From NCBI GenBank assembly GCA_018881555.1, contig JACAXG010000009.1, positions 13,601,326 to 13,665,325 of the forward strand: DNA of 64,000 nt, written 5' to 3'. Below are positions 12,301-27,300 of the stretch, in pieces. The stretch is from Amblyornis subalaris (taxonomy: Eukaryota > Chordata > Aves > Passeriformes > Ptilonorhynchidae). The number at the start of each line of letters is the position of its first letter. Positions within the stretch are counted from its first letter, which is position 1. The position numbers were made by a program, and so were the translations under genes. The notes beneath the pieces are model-generated. The model was given only the letters and a program-made list of their open reading frames with translations. It was not told the origin of the DNA and did not search any database.

Positions 12301-15300
12301 ACTTCTAGAAAGGATTCCATATTAACAAAACTTTAATCACCACAACCAGTGTGAGTATACTCAAATCACTCAACAAAATATGAATTATTTTTCTTCAATG
12401 ACATTTAATAAAAAGCATTATGCACTTTCACATTCATTAGGCCTGCATCTATGCAGTACTTCCCAGTACTAAAGGACAGTGAATAAGCATTAAATGCATG
12501 TAATAGTAAAACATACCGTTATCAGTTATCATCGGAGTAGTCAGATTGCAGAAACAGGATGAGTTTTTCAGCATTACGTTTTCATAAAATATTTCAACAG
12601 CCGTTACAATTTTTATCATACAGAAGGTAAGGATTTTGCTTACACTTGCAGTCACAACAACCTATAAAACAATAAAAACAAGAATACAACAGGGGTTTTT
12701 CTGTTATACTTGCTAATTCATCACCTTGTCTTTACCAAAAATGACAAACTATGAAATGCACAAAATGAAAATTTTTGAGGTGGAAACAGACAATTCACTA
12801 GGGAAACTCTCAAAGGAGAGGACCCTCGCAACTTGAAGAAGTAATACTGAAGAAGCAATACAGAAAGAGTTCTGAAAGGAGTAACATGCTTACTTCCAGA
12901 AATTAAATGGATCTGCACGGTATGTTAGGGGAGCAATCTTAAATAATTTTGGATTTTAAAACTAGAATTTTGCTGTAACAGTGTTATATGCTGTTATATT
13001 CCTTTAAAAATATTTAAGTAAGAATGTACAAATCCTCCCAGAGAGAGATCGCTTGCATCCATAACCAAAGTGAACTTAATTATGAAACAGAACTTATATT
13101 GTAATGAATTATCCTTTGTTTCTGGCTGAGAGTAATCATTACAAATATGATTACATTAGTGTATTCAATCAGCAAATCAGAAACAATAGCGTGCAGATTA
13201 AGTGGCCAGTCACAATAGCTGATAATCAAATATTCAAGGATGTGTGTGCTGTGAATAGAGTAAAGACTAATATCAAGCACTTTAAGATTTGTGTTAGCAT
13301 ATGTGTCCCAGTGAATGTTTTCTAACTTGTTACAAAGCTCAAAACTTGCTGCACTTGATATATAGTTACTGGAAATATTAAAATAGCTGATACAGTAATA
13401 CAATGGAAACATCGGCTTTGTCAGCATAGTGAATATTCAAGTTTTGACTTAACATCATGAAGTGTAGCTTCAGGGTACACTTCACAAGAGAGGAAAAGAA
13501 CATCTATCTAATTNACACATTCAACTTACTGAGATTTCCAAGATATTTACCAATTGTTGGGGTAAGAGGAACTAATATATGGAACACGGTGACAAAAGAC
13601 AAGCTGTAATAAGCAACAAAATTACACATTTTAAGTCACAATAAACAAACACATAAAACTGGGTGTACATACCTGATATTTGGCAGGGAAACTTAGCAGG
13701 ATTTTCAGATCTTTATCAGGTGCATGTGAAATGTTATACCAACCATTTATGCTGTTTGAATGTGTACAATTTTCTTTTAATGTGCACCTAAAAGTATACA
13801 TAAAATTATACTAGCCTCCTTATCGTGCCTTTGACTTCAGACACTGTACTTCAACTTATTTAAACTTATTGATTTTTTACAGGAACACTATTGATTTTTT
13901 TTACAGGAATATGGTTATAACTGCAAAAAGCTTCAGGAAAACAATCAGTAAAATCGTCTGCTTATCAAAATAAATCACAATGCATTGATATATGCTTGAG
14001 GGTCTTGATTAAGTCAATGGGACTCAAGCAAGTGTTAGATGTTTGGCCAGTAACAGTCGAATTGGTAGCCTGGGATGGAATTCATCATTTCCAATTTGAT
14101 CGCTTCATTGTACAGCTCTAGATCTGATCCTCCCACCGTCCCCCAACCCCCCTCTACACTCTATGGGGAGAAATATGTTCTTTTAGAGTGCAATTCACCT
14201 AACCTGTTTTAGACACTCATACAAAAATGAAATGAACCACACTATAGAAACTGCTTGTTCTCTCCGGAGGGTATAAGAAGAGATGGGAGTGAAGCTCAGA
14301 GGTAGAGCTATACTACAAATGTGCATAGTTGATGAAATGCATCCTCTTTCCTAATCTCTTTTGTCATCCACTGACATGAATGGTAATCCTTCCCTGTTAC
14401 GTCAGTGCACTTGGTTAAAAACGCCAGATTTGAAAAGGTAGTTCAAAATAGATTTGTCTGTCTTCAAGCATAAAATCCATCTCAGAAGTAGGATGGCTCA
14501 AAGTAAATACAAATGTTAAGAGATGCCAAATTATAGGAAACAAACTACACAATAAAAAATTAAGGAAGAATGAGGAAACACTGGGATACGTAAGTACTAC
14601 GAAGATTACACATATCAAAAACATGTTATAAGAAAAAGAGAACATATGCATACAAATCAGATGGACAATCACCGAGTTTGAAAGGTGAATCCTTAAAATG
14701 CTGTCTGCTGTCAACAGTTAATGAACAATTCATAGATTAACTCCAAGTAATTTCATACAGTTAGCAATTAAAGACAAGTACGTGCTAACTGAATATATCT
14801 TAATATTTTAAGATTGAATATTTATAAATAAACATAACATTTAATACTTTTAATCCTACTTTTCTACCAAACATAGAAGCGTGTATAGCTTCAATCATAT
14901 AAACAGTGACATATGCCTTAAGGAACCATTCCTTTGCTAAAAACTAGAAATGCAACTGAAAACAGTTGCAAAGCATGGGTCATTTTCATGAGGAGCTCAC
15001 TGTAAAAACATATTTCACAAACAACATGTTTTCTCTCCAGAAGGAATAACATGTGAATGACTTTCAACAAAAATACCCACCATTTTCCAAAATGCCCAAA
15101 ATAACCCCACAAAACATAGAAACCATAAAGTCATCTTCTCTGCAGATCAAGATGTTGGCAACTGAAATGCAGTTAAGCACAAGGTTACTTCCTTTGTCAT
15201 CTAACTCAGGAAACTGAGTTTCTGCTGCACAGGAACCTGGTGGGGCTTTGCATCTGAATACATTCAGATCATAATGATACTGCAATAAATTGGGACTATA

Positions 15301-18300
15301 TGCCTGACGTATTTCAAACTGCCTGAGCTAGGACAAATTTCAGTCTCATTTACATCTCTCTTCACCTTACTGAGATCACAAACCGCAGTTTTAGAGCCAC
15401 ATAAGATGGGATCTGTCATCAGCAGATGTGCATAAACCAGATTCTCAGATACATACGGCTAGGTAATTCTCACTGGCAATGAAGAGAGAAGAAAGACATT
15501 CTATAGTTTCTGACAAGATGAGGATTATAATGGTAAAGTTGCAAGGCAACACACTTGCAGTACTTGGCACTAAGTAAGTGTATGCATTTTAGTGACGCTA
15601 ATATTGAAATATTAAAGAAGAAAACTGTTTATCATGCTGAATATTTAAAACTGCCCTGGGATGAAGTTATTTGCTTTCTTAGACTGCCTGAGGAACACAA
15701 GCAGTGAACTTGTTTCCCTCATTTGCAATGAAGAATCTGAGAGTTTAATAGCAAAACCAGGAACGCCACCCAGGCTCCACAGTCATCCTTGTCTTTATGC
15801 GAGGGGAAAATGCATTTTTGTTGCTCTAAAAGCTGACCTTTAACACTCAAACAATGTGCTAGGGAGAACAGTCATTTTCATGGGAAGCAGTCACATCTGA
15901 TGCCCCTCAGCATAAATTCTCAAAATCGTCCTGCACAGTCCAAGAGTAACGTGAATTCCACTCACCTAAAGATGAAATCATTCTGTAACATCACTATTTT
16001 TAGAAAATGGATATTGACTGCAAGCACTTTAAATGAATGTAACAGATAAATATGATTTGTGAACCACATGGTTCTGAAAATTAACATACAGACTCAGACA
16101 ACCAAGTCTGGCTTTCCTGGAAAGGTGAACTGCACCCTATACAAGTATGAGGGTATAAGGTATGAAACCCTTGTATCAGATTTCAGACATGCATAGATAT
16201 GCATACAGAGGAAAGCAGGGTCAAGATTTTTTTTAAAAAAAAATTCCACAGCAATCTAATTCTTTATACTGCTAAAGATTCCTCTACACAATTGGAATTG
16301 AGTTCCTCTTATTTCACTATGATAACACAATACTTATGCATACTGGTTCATTCATATTTGCTTAAGTCTCTGTTTCACTGATCTTGTATTAACTACAGAT
16401 CCTAACACGTTTGCCTTCTCTGTCCTGTTCATGCACCCTGATTTCCTCATGGAATGAGAACATACTTTCAGAGAAAGTTTTGGCTTCCTTCTTTCTCCAA
16501 GGTACCAACCCCTGAATGAAGTCCACAGATGTACCACACATTGACCAAATTCAAAAGTAAGTCTGGTCATGTTAGATAACGTTTGTGTCATTTCCATATG
16601 GAAAATACACATAAAACATCAATACCTTTATTGGAATTGTATTTCAGCATAATTCAGGTAAATCTGATTCATCTACAGAAAATCTATGAACATTAGGAGA
16701 AATCACACAATGCTATGATTAATTTGTTTGAATGATTGTAAGTGAAAAGGTGAATTTATTTATTTATTTGTCCCTATGAAAGAAAGAGTAGAAATAGGAA
16801 CAGTTTTGTTTTCACTCGCAATGAGATGTATAGATTTTTTCATTGAAGTACTGGATTTGAGTTCATACTGTCTTTAAAATGAAGCACCAGCATTGCTGGT
16901 AAATTTTACTTAAAACTGGAGTGTGTATTTTATAGAAAATTTATTTCCTTATAAAAGTATAAAACATATCATTGATCTCAAAATTATTACGGAATATATT
17001 GCTTTACTGGACACATATGGACTTTGACTAAAATACTGGCTAAAAACATCTTCCTCTTTTCCTTAAGTTTCACTCAGAGGTCTCTCTTCACAAAACCAAA
17101 TATTTAAAGACGTTAAGTATTTAACAGTAAAAAATTACATGGGTGCTGAACAGGACTCACATTATAGTAATTCATTTTTTCTCCAAAAGAGTAAATTATT
17201 TCTGTTTCAATCAGATGGCAACTTTTGGTGATTCCCCTCATAAGCAGGGGATTTGCTGAGTAATAAGAGTTATTCACAATCTCTTTATAAGGTAACTAAA
17301 AGCCTGAAAATCTTAGCACTGTAACATACACAGTTTCTAACAAAGTAGCAAAAGAGAGTTTGAAGAAAATGCATTACAGAATAAATACCTACTCTCTTCC
17401 ANTAACTACCTTTTCAAACACAAAGTAGATCTTCAGCAAAATCACATTAATACTGAAACAAACCAAAATGGGTAGTATTAACCTTCTAAAAGAAGGCTAC
17501 TAGTGGAATTCCTCAAAAATCCATCTTATAGCCACTTTTGTTTAAAGTTTTAATCATTGGCAAACTGGCATAAAAGAAGGTTTACACTGTCGACATCTGC
17601 TGATGATACAAAGTTGGGAACATTAACATGCAAAGGAAGATAAGAATATCACACAGGAAAACTTGGATTACCTTGAAATGCGATGACATTTCAAAGCATA
17701 AAGTACATGTACCTAGAGCAATAAAAATCTCACAACCCATATGTGTTATAGACTGGAAACTCATCAGTTGGAAAGAAAACAAAGAAAGAGAAGGACCTGG
17801 GGGCATTATTTGATCATGGATGATTTTGGCCCATCATTGTGATGCTGTCATGAAAAAGACGTTTGTGATCCCAGAACACACTAAGGTTCTTCCTGGACAG
17901 ACTGGTTAAACAACATTAAGCAAGACACAGCTGAACACTGTGAGAGTCAAAGGATGCATAAATTTCACAGAAAGGTTACTGGAGTGGAGGTAAGGAGTGT
18001 CTCATGTGAGGGGATCTTTAAGTTCACTGTCTCAGCACACCCAAACGAAAGCAAAGAGAGAGACTGCTTTCACAAAAACATTGAAGAGTGGAGGGGAGTG
18101 TGAGGGAGTGGGGGGGGAAACCTATTTAGGCAAGGATGATGTGAACACCAGAACAAATATGTATAACCTGTCCATAAACACACACATGATGAAAATGAGC
18201 AGACATATTTTAACCAGCAAAAAATGAGACTGTCAGGAAGCCACACAACCAGGGCAGGAAGGACAAAAAGCCTATCTAAATTTAGCATGGTCCTTAGTAA

Positions 18301-21300
18301 GTTTTTTGGTTTTACATGATGTGGTTGCTTGCAATTGCCAAGACTAGGCCTGATGACCCAGGAATTTCTCCAGTCCAGGCCCCAGACATAAAACAGCTTT
18401 CAAACCTGCTTCAAAGTGTCAAAACTAATGTTTCAAATGTGGGGATGAAGTATTCAGAAAGAAATTCTCCTCTGGCCTAAGCCAAAGTCAGTGGTTCCAA
18501 AGAAAGGAACTATCAATAGTGAAGACAACTGAGCACTCTTTTCTCATTCTCACATAAAAGATGCTCCCAGCTATTAAGATGCTTCAAGCACAAGTATACA
18601 ATTTCATCTCTCAATCAATCTGGAAAGCAAAAATTTATCTTCTAAAAGCAAAGTTATTTATTATTCTCAGCCCAACATATATTTTATGGGTAGATCGCAA
18701 TAATCTGAGGGTTACGTAGTCCTTAAAAGGTGCTGAGTTCCCTTTCACACGACAAGAAAGTGTCTCACATTTATGGCTATGACTGATTCCATAAAAATTC
18801 AGTAGATACAATCTTGATGCTGAATAGCCCCAAGCCAGTCAAAATGTACACTGACTAATAATGCTCTGCTTTTATATGACAGTCTAAAATACTAAAAGAT
18901 ACCTTCGATTCAAAGAACACCACCCACAGTAGGGATCCTTTGCAGATAAGCATTCTTGCTCAGAAGCAAATCTACCGCAATTTGCAACTGGTATTCTTCT
19001 CACCTGAAACCAAAGAATGCAATAACACACTGAATTAAAATAGTTTCCATAAACAGGGAAGTTGAAGGTTACCATTAAAAATCCGACAGCAACCAAGCAC
19101 AATCCCTTTGGGGAAGTCTCCTTATGGATTCCCCTCTGCCAGAAGACCTTTGGATAGAAATATGCAGCCTATTTTGCACACGCTGTATTTTGCCATCAGA
19201 TAATGAAACACCTCTGACAATACCAATTTGGTTCTACTACTCAAAGGCCAGCATGGGCAGATTAATGCAAGAAAGACTGATCAGCATAGTGAATTATAGA
19301 TAATAATAGAAAGGAGGTATATTTTACAAATAATGCTCTGCTTAGCAGAACACCATTTTCCTCTCCTCAGAACTGAGATATTTAAATGATTGATGAAGGT
19401 GCATCCAAAAATGCATGCACATAACAAAATGCATCTGTGTTTGCATCACCATGTCAGGTTACTGCATGTGCACACCAGAACAAACACATGCAACTGCTTA
19501 GCATGCATGAAAATGCCATTTCAATAAGTAAATGTAGATAATTGTGGCTATATTGTATGTATCTATACTTGTACATTCAGCTCGAAAATCCTAGCCAGCC
19601 ATTTTCAGAAAAGGAAAGGAAAAAGAAAAAGAGAAAGCTGATTACAAATACTGAATACAGATACAAATAATGTTATTAATAACAATGTGAACTAATTATC
19701 TTAGTAAGAAAAACTAATTCAAACAATTTTTTTATGAATTAGCAAGAGTTAGAAGTTCCTATATTTCGTCAACAGAAACAAGGATACGTAGCTTTCTGCA
19801 AAACTGTATTTACTGTTTTTTCTATCCACACATTGTAAAATTTATCTAAAGGTGTGTGAGATAATCAGTTCAGAAGCCAGTCATAATCCTAGATTACTAT
19901 CAAGTTAAAAAAGACAGTGTAGAAGCCTTATTTCAGCTTCCAGAGATGATCAGAGAAGTGCATTTATTCCTGAAAGCTGTTATTCCTCTATAATGACCTG
20001 GTCTTTTATGAAAACTAAAGAAAACTCAAGTCTTACTTTGAATATCTATGTGTACTTTTGACTGAGATTTTGATTCCTTCTGTACTTGTGATAGATGGTT
20101 CATATCAGTCAGGGGTTCTCCTGCCAACTTACCCCTGCTCTAAGACAGCAGGCTAAAACACTATGTTCACTGCTGGAAAAGTGATTTTATTGTAAGTGAA
20201 GGTAATTAAGTGCTGGGTGAAATCCTGTCCAGCTAAGATTGACAGCAAGCCCTTAAGTTTTCAATGCCACCCTCCCCAATGCTGGCAAGACAAAGGGATT
20301 TTCTGAGCTGCTGCTCAGTAGCCCTGCTGCAGGATGTGCTGCAACAACTGCACCGGCTCCTGGGAGCCGCTCACTGCTTGACATGCAGCTCCCACACATT
20401 TGCTCACATGCAGCAGCTCTCAGCGACTGCTGAACTCCTTGGCCTTGCTATGCACACACATTGCTCACTTCTCATTGTGCTTTTGTTTTGTTCTTTTGAA
20501 GTCTATGCCTAACTGAAGACAATGGGAATTTTATCACTGATTACAGCTTTATCACTGATTTCATCAGAACTAAGATTTCAAAGCCATCTCTCAAATTAAG
20601 AGATTTCTCCACTTTAGAAACTCCTTAACTGACTGGCAAACCCTGACCTACCAACATCTGGATTGTTTTGTCGCCTGAGAGTGTACAAATTTACTATCTC
20701 CAAGCTTGATTCTGCATTATCTCCATTTTCCTGCCTCCAGGAAAAAACAGAAACACTCTCTTGGCAGAATGGCATAAAATAAGCATGGGATTAAGGGTAT
20801 CGCTAGATCATAGCAACACCGAGCAGCACCATGACAGTAGAAGCTCTTCCAAACTCTGCAGAAGTGCAGCCCAAACTTAGACAACATAACCAGATATTAA
20901 AGTTGGTTATTAAAGGCCTAACTCTGACACAAACTGATGCTTCACTTATAAAGTGGTGGAAATCCTTAAAGCAGTAGTTACATTAATTTATCATTTTATT
21001 AAATATTGTACTTACCTTATTGGCAGAGGACAGATAGATGTAGTTATTATTTACTGGATCAAGTCGAAGTTTGGGGAAAATGGAGGTTTCTTCCTCAATT
21101 TCGTATAAAACCTCTGGGCAATTAGATTTCATATCCTCGTTAAGAATAGCCTAAAACATGTGTAATTAAATTATTCACAATTTCTTTTATTGATCAGTTA
21201 ACATTTTAAACAAAAGCCTAATTTCAGTTGCATCAAAACTTCTGAGATGAATTACTGTGCCATGATTCAATTCACCTATCGCACTGGTTCTCATACTGGA

Positions 21301-24300
21301 GAAGGGCAAAGGAAAAGACCACCAGAAGAGAATTTCAACAAAATCCATGCCAGACACAGTTAGCACTGAATTTGCAACTGCTTTAGCATACAAAACATGC
21401 CTTCAATCAAGCATGTTCCTGATTGATTCAGAAACTCAATGTGGAAGAGATGCCTATATCCCAAAGTCATAACGTGTTACTCCTGTGAATGGAGAAGAAA
21501 GTACTAGCCTTCAGAAAACAAACTAACATTTAGACACCCATAATGTAAAAAGGAACTTACACAAGTTTCTTTGTGGCTACTTTAAGTATACACCTGTGAC
21601 GGTACTCCTTTTTCTTACCTTGCCCAACTCTACCATTTTCCACCACCCTCTGCACAGAATTCAAGGGAACCATAGACCACAGAAGCTTTACTTTGCAAGT
21701 TAATAAGTACAACAACATTGCTTTTTCATGACTAAACAAGGAAGATGTGTTCACGGTCTCCACTGTGTTAAGGAGACACGGAAGACTTCAATTTCATTTT
21801 TCATTATCAAAAGCACAATGAAATCAAATGGACAAAAGCTTTTCAAGGTCTCTACTATACTCCTCTTGAAACTGTGAACTCCTTTGCTTAATGAAGACAA
21901 AGAATGAGAGTCATCCTTTGCAGTGTAGACAGGAAATGCACATTCTCGCAAAACCCAGAAAAAAAGCATAAAAGACATATGACTGGATGGTTGAAATGTT
22001 TGATAACAAGGTAAGATGACTTTCACTTTCAAGAGATTGATTTAAGTTAGCGTAGGTCAACTATTCAGAAGCTAAGGCAAAACGAATCTTGAATTTTCTC
22101 TCTAATGGACAGCTATTCACATCACACAGACAGGCTAACACAAATAAACACGCTTCCAAAATCTAACAATATTTAATATTTCTACTGAAAAATCAAAGCA
22201 AGGAGGGAAACAAGACAAAATAACTGAGAACTCCACAGTCCGTAAATTAATACCGTGGGCATTAGCAGTTTAATGAAATGTTTACTTGCATTTTAGGCAG
22301 GGTACATAACTGCTTTTAAAAGTTATCTTGCTCTCCAAATGACAGTACAGCAGTTATTTCACACACAAAAAAGAAACAGAGATTTAAGGGATCATATCTG
22401 TTTATAATATAGTGACTAAACCAGGAAACATTTACCCACTTGAACACAGCAGCAGCTGGTGGAGAAGGGAAGAACTGCCACACTCAGCTTACCTTCAGTA
22501 ACTGTCCATCATCTGTTCCCAAAAAGAGAACTATACGGTTTAAAACAACTGTGCCATAAACAGCCACTAATCCAGAGTGAATCAAGGTTGGTAATTTCTT
22601 GATTGATCGTGCCTCCTGAAAATCAGATATAAGAAAAAGGTATTAAAAATTCACTCATCTATACTCCAAAACTTTAAGAAAAAGAAGAATCCTTGGAAAG
22701 ATTCTCAGGGAATCCAACTTTAGACAACACTTTGGGTAACATTCCAATTCTGACACAATTTCAGACCAACACATTATTGGAAATGACACACGAAACTAGT
22801 TTTTTACATGCGAAAACTGGTCACATCTGTGACAAAGATTACATCTACTGCAGCTAAATCACTGACTTTAGTGGGATACAGACATGGCCTAGCAGCAGTA
22901 AGTTACTTTGCAATAGGATTTCTCTTTTTTGGGACATAATGTCCTGGGCTTATTCGGAACTGCCAGTTCTTCTCAATGAAGCCATGCTTTGCCATCACCT
23001 GAAGGCTACAGATACACTCAGCATTTACTTTAAAAGGCATGCAAACATTCTGGAAAAAGGAGACACTTCAAACAGACTTTGTGTGTGTGTGTAAAAATGC
23101 AAAGCTTCATCCTTCTTGAAGTTGAGACTTGGTTATTACATAAACATGAAAATGAGATACAGCAATATAAAGTTAATGTCATGGAGAACATAAATGTAGC
23201 TATGTGAGCTTTCAAATCAACATATAACCCTCAAGTCTCCATCTCACCTGGAGGAAGTTAAGTGGCAAACACATGTAAGCAGCTCATGAAAAAAACAAAC
23301 ATGCAGGAAAACCCTGTATCTTGGGTAATGAAAAACCAAACCAAATAACTGATTGTAGATAAGAAAGTGCTGAAAGGAAATCTACATGTGTAATAGGATC
23401 ATTTAGCAGGTGAACTCCCTAGAAGCCCAATGTGTCCTTAGCAAGCAGTAACTCGGTTTTAAAGTCTTCTAATTGCTTTAAGTCAATCTCGATGGCAGAT
23501 CCCACCTGCTCTCCAAATGGGTCCAATCCCCGCCCAGCTTTATCTGCCTTTCCCTTCTATTAATATAATGTTTTCCAGTGACCTTAGTTAAGGAAATGAT
23601 GTGCCTAGAAAATGGTCTTCAAATCTACCTACCTAAATCTTCATTTGAGTCGTTCTCCTCACCACATGAACGTGTGGCTGCATAGACACCAGTGCTGGCA
23701 CAAAGCAGTGGCAGGCATGCAGATGTCGGAGACAAGAGCTCAGGTAGGACCAGGTCCTTAGAAACAAGCCCTGTAGGTCAGCTTACAAAGTCCAGAATTT
23801 CAGCCTCAAGGACGGATTCCTAAACCTACAGGAACCCTCTGAGTGCAAGAGTCTATTTCACTTTAATGCACAAACTAAAGTGTGAGAATGGACCATCAAA
23901 ACTGACATCGGGAAGAAAGGTGAAGGCATTTCCCAAAGTTATGAAGCTAATCCATAACATGGTAACAGCTGAATTCAACTCTCTTGCATGCTATGATGCT
24001 GGTTTAATTCCAAGAAGTCTTTCCACTAGAAATATTTTTTTCTGCAATCCTAAATCAATTAAAATGTTTTTCAGTTATCTGAATTATTTTAATTAGCATG
24101 AAAGAACAGCCACTTGGAGTAAAAGAAGACTTGATTAACTTTCATATTTAAAGTTACTATTTCTTTTTTGTGCAGCAGGAAGAAGACACAGGAACTGTCA
24201 TGCACTGGCACAGAACTTCAGTAAAATTCACTTGGCCATGAGAATCCAGTACCATGGAGGTCTGTGTTAGATAGGGCAGTGGGGCAGGCTGTGATTGCAA

Positions 24301-27300
24301 GCATTTTAAGATGGAAAAAGTTAATTCACTTTATTAACACATCAGAAGGTAACAAAACTCCAGGACTAGTGCACACAGTAAGTCTTCACTCAGGCTAAGG
24401 AGTGAGGAAGCAAAGCTTCCAGGCTTTCCTTTCCACCAAAATTAGGAACAGTTTTTCTGCAGTGCACCATGTTGTAGTGTAAGGAAGACAAACGACCCTA
24501 GGTTCCTTGCAGACTCCGTACAACAAGAACACAGAAAAGAGAAGTACACACCCAGTTTCTGAAAAGCTTTGCTGCCAGATTTTATTTTGACCCACATACT
24601 AAGAAAATAACCAGTGTCATATCAGTGCATCCTCCTCATCTGACTGAAGTACCAATACTGACAAGTGTGGAAGTCTCCTCCCCTCCCTCTGCTTGCTAGA
24701 GGGAGGGTCAACGCGACATTGAGCTAATACAGATAAGAAGAAGGGGAATTCAGACTGTGGGCAGTCACAACAAAAATTGCCTTCTCTCTTTTGCAACCTA
24801 ATTCTCCAGTTGCCCATTCCCTCCAGGGTGCAGCTGCTGCTTTCACCCTTCTGTCACCCCTTTTCCATGTGCATTTATTTTTTTAACAAGCCCTTTTACC
24901 TCTTCCACTGTGACTAATGGGGTTACAGCACTGTAGGGCCTTCCCAAGCTGCTTCTTCCACAGCTAAATCCATTCTTAAAAATGCATTTACAGTCTAAAC
25001 TTCCTTTAAACTCGAAGAGTTTCACTCATCTCCATGGTCATCTGTTTGTCTAGCTCGTAACATTTTCAGGCACATACAAAACCAAGAAAAGCAAAAGAAA
25101 AGACAATACTGCTCTATGAAACCTGTCTTTTTTTAACTCTTCAGTCCCATCCTCTGTTCTATTCTATAGTCCCTCTACAGTCTATACTTGTTTGGTTATT
25201 GGCACGGAAGGTATTGATACTCATTTTCTATTCTGAATTTCATTTTCAGATTTATCTTCATATGTCTCCAGCTGCAGCAACCATATTCACACTTTTATGT
25301 TCTGTCTTGATTTCTTCCTGATTATTTTACATTGCGTGCCTCAGAGGAAAGGGCAGCTTAGCACACGCAACAGTCATCATATTGCAGCTGTCCAAAAAGT
25401 AAAAATAAAGGGGCTGAGCATCAGAGTGAAAGAACAGATGCAGCTATACAAAAGGACATGAGATTCATAAGTAGCATATAGCAATAGTCAACACTGAAAC
25501 AATAGAGAGATGTTTTTCCTAGGGAGAGGAAACTTCTGGAACCTCATTCTTCTTTCTTAACTTCACCGTCCTTTAACCACCTCCATCAATTTTTACTATA
25601 TCAGAGGGTAACAAATATTGGGGCATGCAGCTAGCCTTTATTAGGGCTAAGGAATGAGGAGATGAACTGTTACAAAATTTTATTTCCAGGAAGTTTTTTT
25701 AATTTGTGCATTGCCCAGCAGTGTTAGGTGGACAAGCCTGTCCAAGAGAGCAGACTGCAAAAAATCAAGGACAACCAGAAAACCAGAGGGTCTTCAGAGA
25801 CACCTTGCAGAGGCAAATCCTGAGGCTCATGATGCAAGGCAGGAGGGACAGTCAGAGGCTATGCCGAGCAAGATGCTGCTGGAGACTCCAGAGATGGGGA
25901 AGCTAGAAACTTGTGACTTCTCACAGCAGCAGAAACAGTCCCTCTCTGCCCTCATATCTAAGTTCACAGAAGTGGTAAAGTGTCCTAACAACCAATGAGG
26001 GGAAAAAAGCTCCATTAAGGAAGGCTTTGAAACCAACTGAGCTTGAAGTGTGTTAGCAGAGAGCAAAAGGAAGTGGTGGGTGACTGTGAGGAATGAAGGC
26101 ACACACTTGCGAAACAGTCATGCTGTTACAACAGGTTGGTTGTTTTTTTTAGGGGACCCTACCCACTACATTGCAGAGAGACTGACAGTAATTTTCCATT
26201 CCTTGGACCACTACCCATTGTTGTACATCCACACGGACACAAAGACACTGCCTAGTGCAGATCAGGACTACAAAGCTCTGAGGGCAAAGTGAACGAGATG
26301 GGACCCCAGGCTTTGTTAACCTGTGGGATCAGTCAAGAGTGATGCTCTTCTGGATTTGTTACTCACGAACAAGGAAGAACTGACTGGAGATGTGATAATC
26401 AGAGTAGAGAGCCGCAGACCACGCTTCAGCGTGTTCAGGGAAATNATCTGTGAGATGCCCTGAGAGTCAGCTTTGAAGGGAAATAGAGCTCAAGTAAGCT
26501 AGCAGGTCTTTCAGGACAATCTCCTCCAAGCACAAAACTCAGGAAAACAAGCACACATATCACGAGATGGCCTCTAGCTAAGCAGGGAAGTTGTGATTGA
26601 ACTACACTGCAGAACAACAGTATAAAGGAGGTGGAAGCAGGAACAAGTGATTAAAGAGGAACTGCCTGGACATACAGGGATGGTGTTAGGAAAACCCAAC
26701 CTCATCTGGTTTTGAAACTGGCAAGGTATGTTATGGGCAACAAGAAGAGCTTCCACTACCACATGAGCAATAAAAAAATACACAATGAAAATGCACACAA
26801 GCTGCTGAATAGCTCAGGAGATTTACTGACAGTGGATGCAGACATGGCTCTGGACTTCACCAGTAACATCTTGCAGTCATTTGTACATACAGAGTTCGAG
26901 GAGGAGAGAAACTACCAATACCAAAAGAGGATTAAGCCAGGAATCTCTCAAGAAATCTCAGCTTTTAGAAGTTTTAGGGAAGACAGATGGGATCTGTAGG
27001 AAGATGCTGAGAGACTGTCTGATGAGGCTGAAAGGTTCTTCTCTCATATTTCAAAAGTTGTGGAGATCAGGTGAGGTGTCCAATGAATGAAGACAAATAC
27101 TGCACCTATCTTCAAAAAAAACCAAGAATTACTCAGGGAACTACACATTGGGAAGTCTCACTTCTTCCCTGGGAAAATCATGGAGAAAATCCTCTTTGAA
27201 ACCACTTCTGGACACAAGAAGATGAACAAAGTGACTGGGAAAAGCCAGCATAAATTCACCAGGGATAAATCAAGCCTGACCAATCTGAAGTATTTATAAG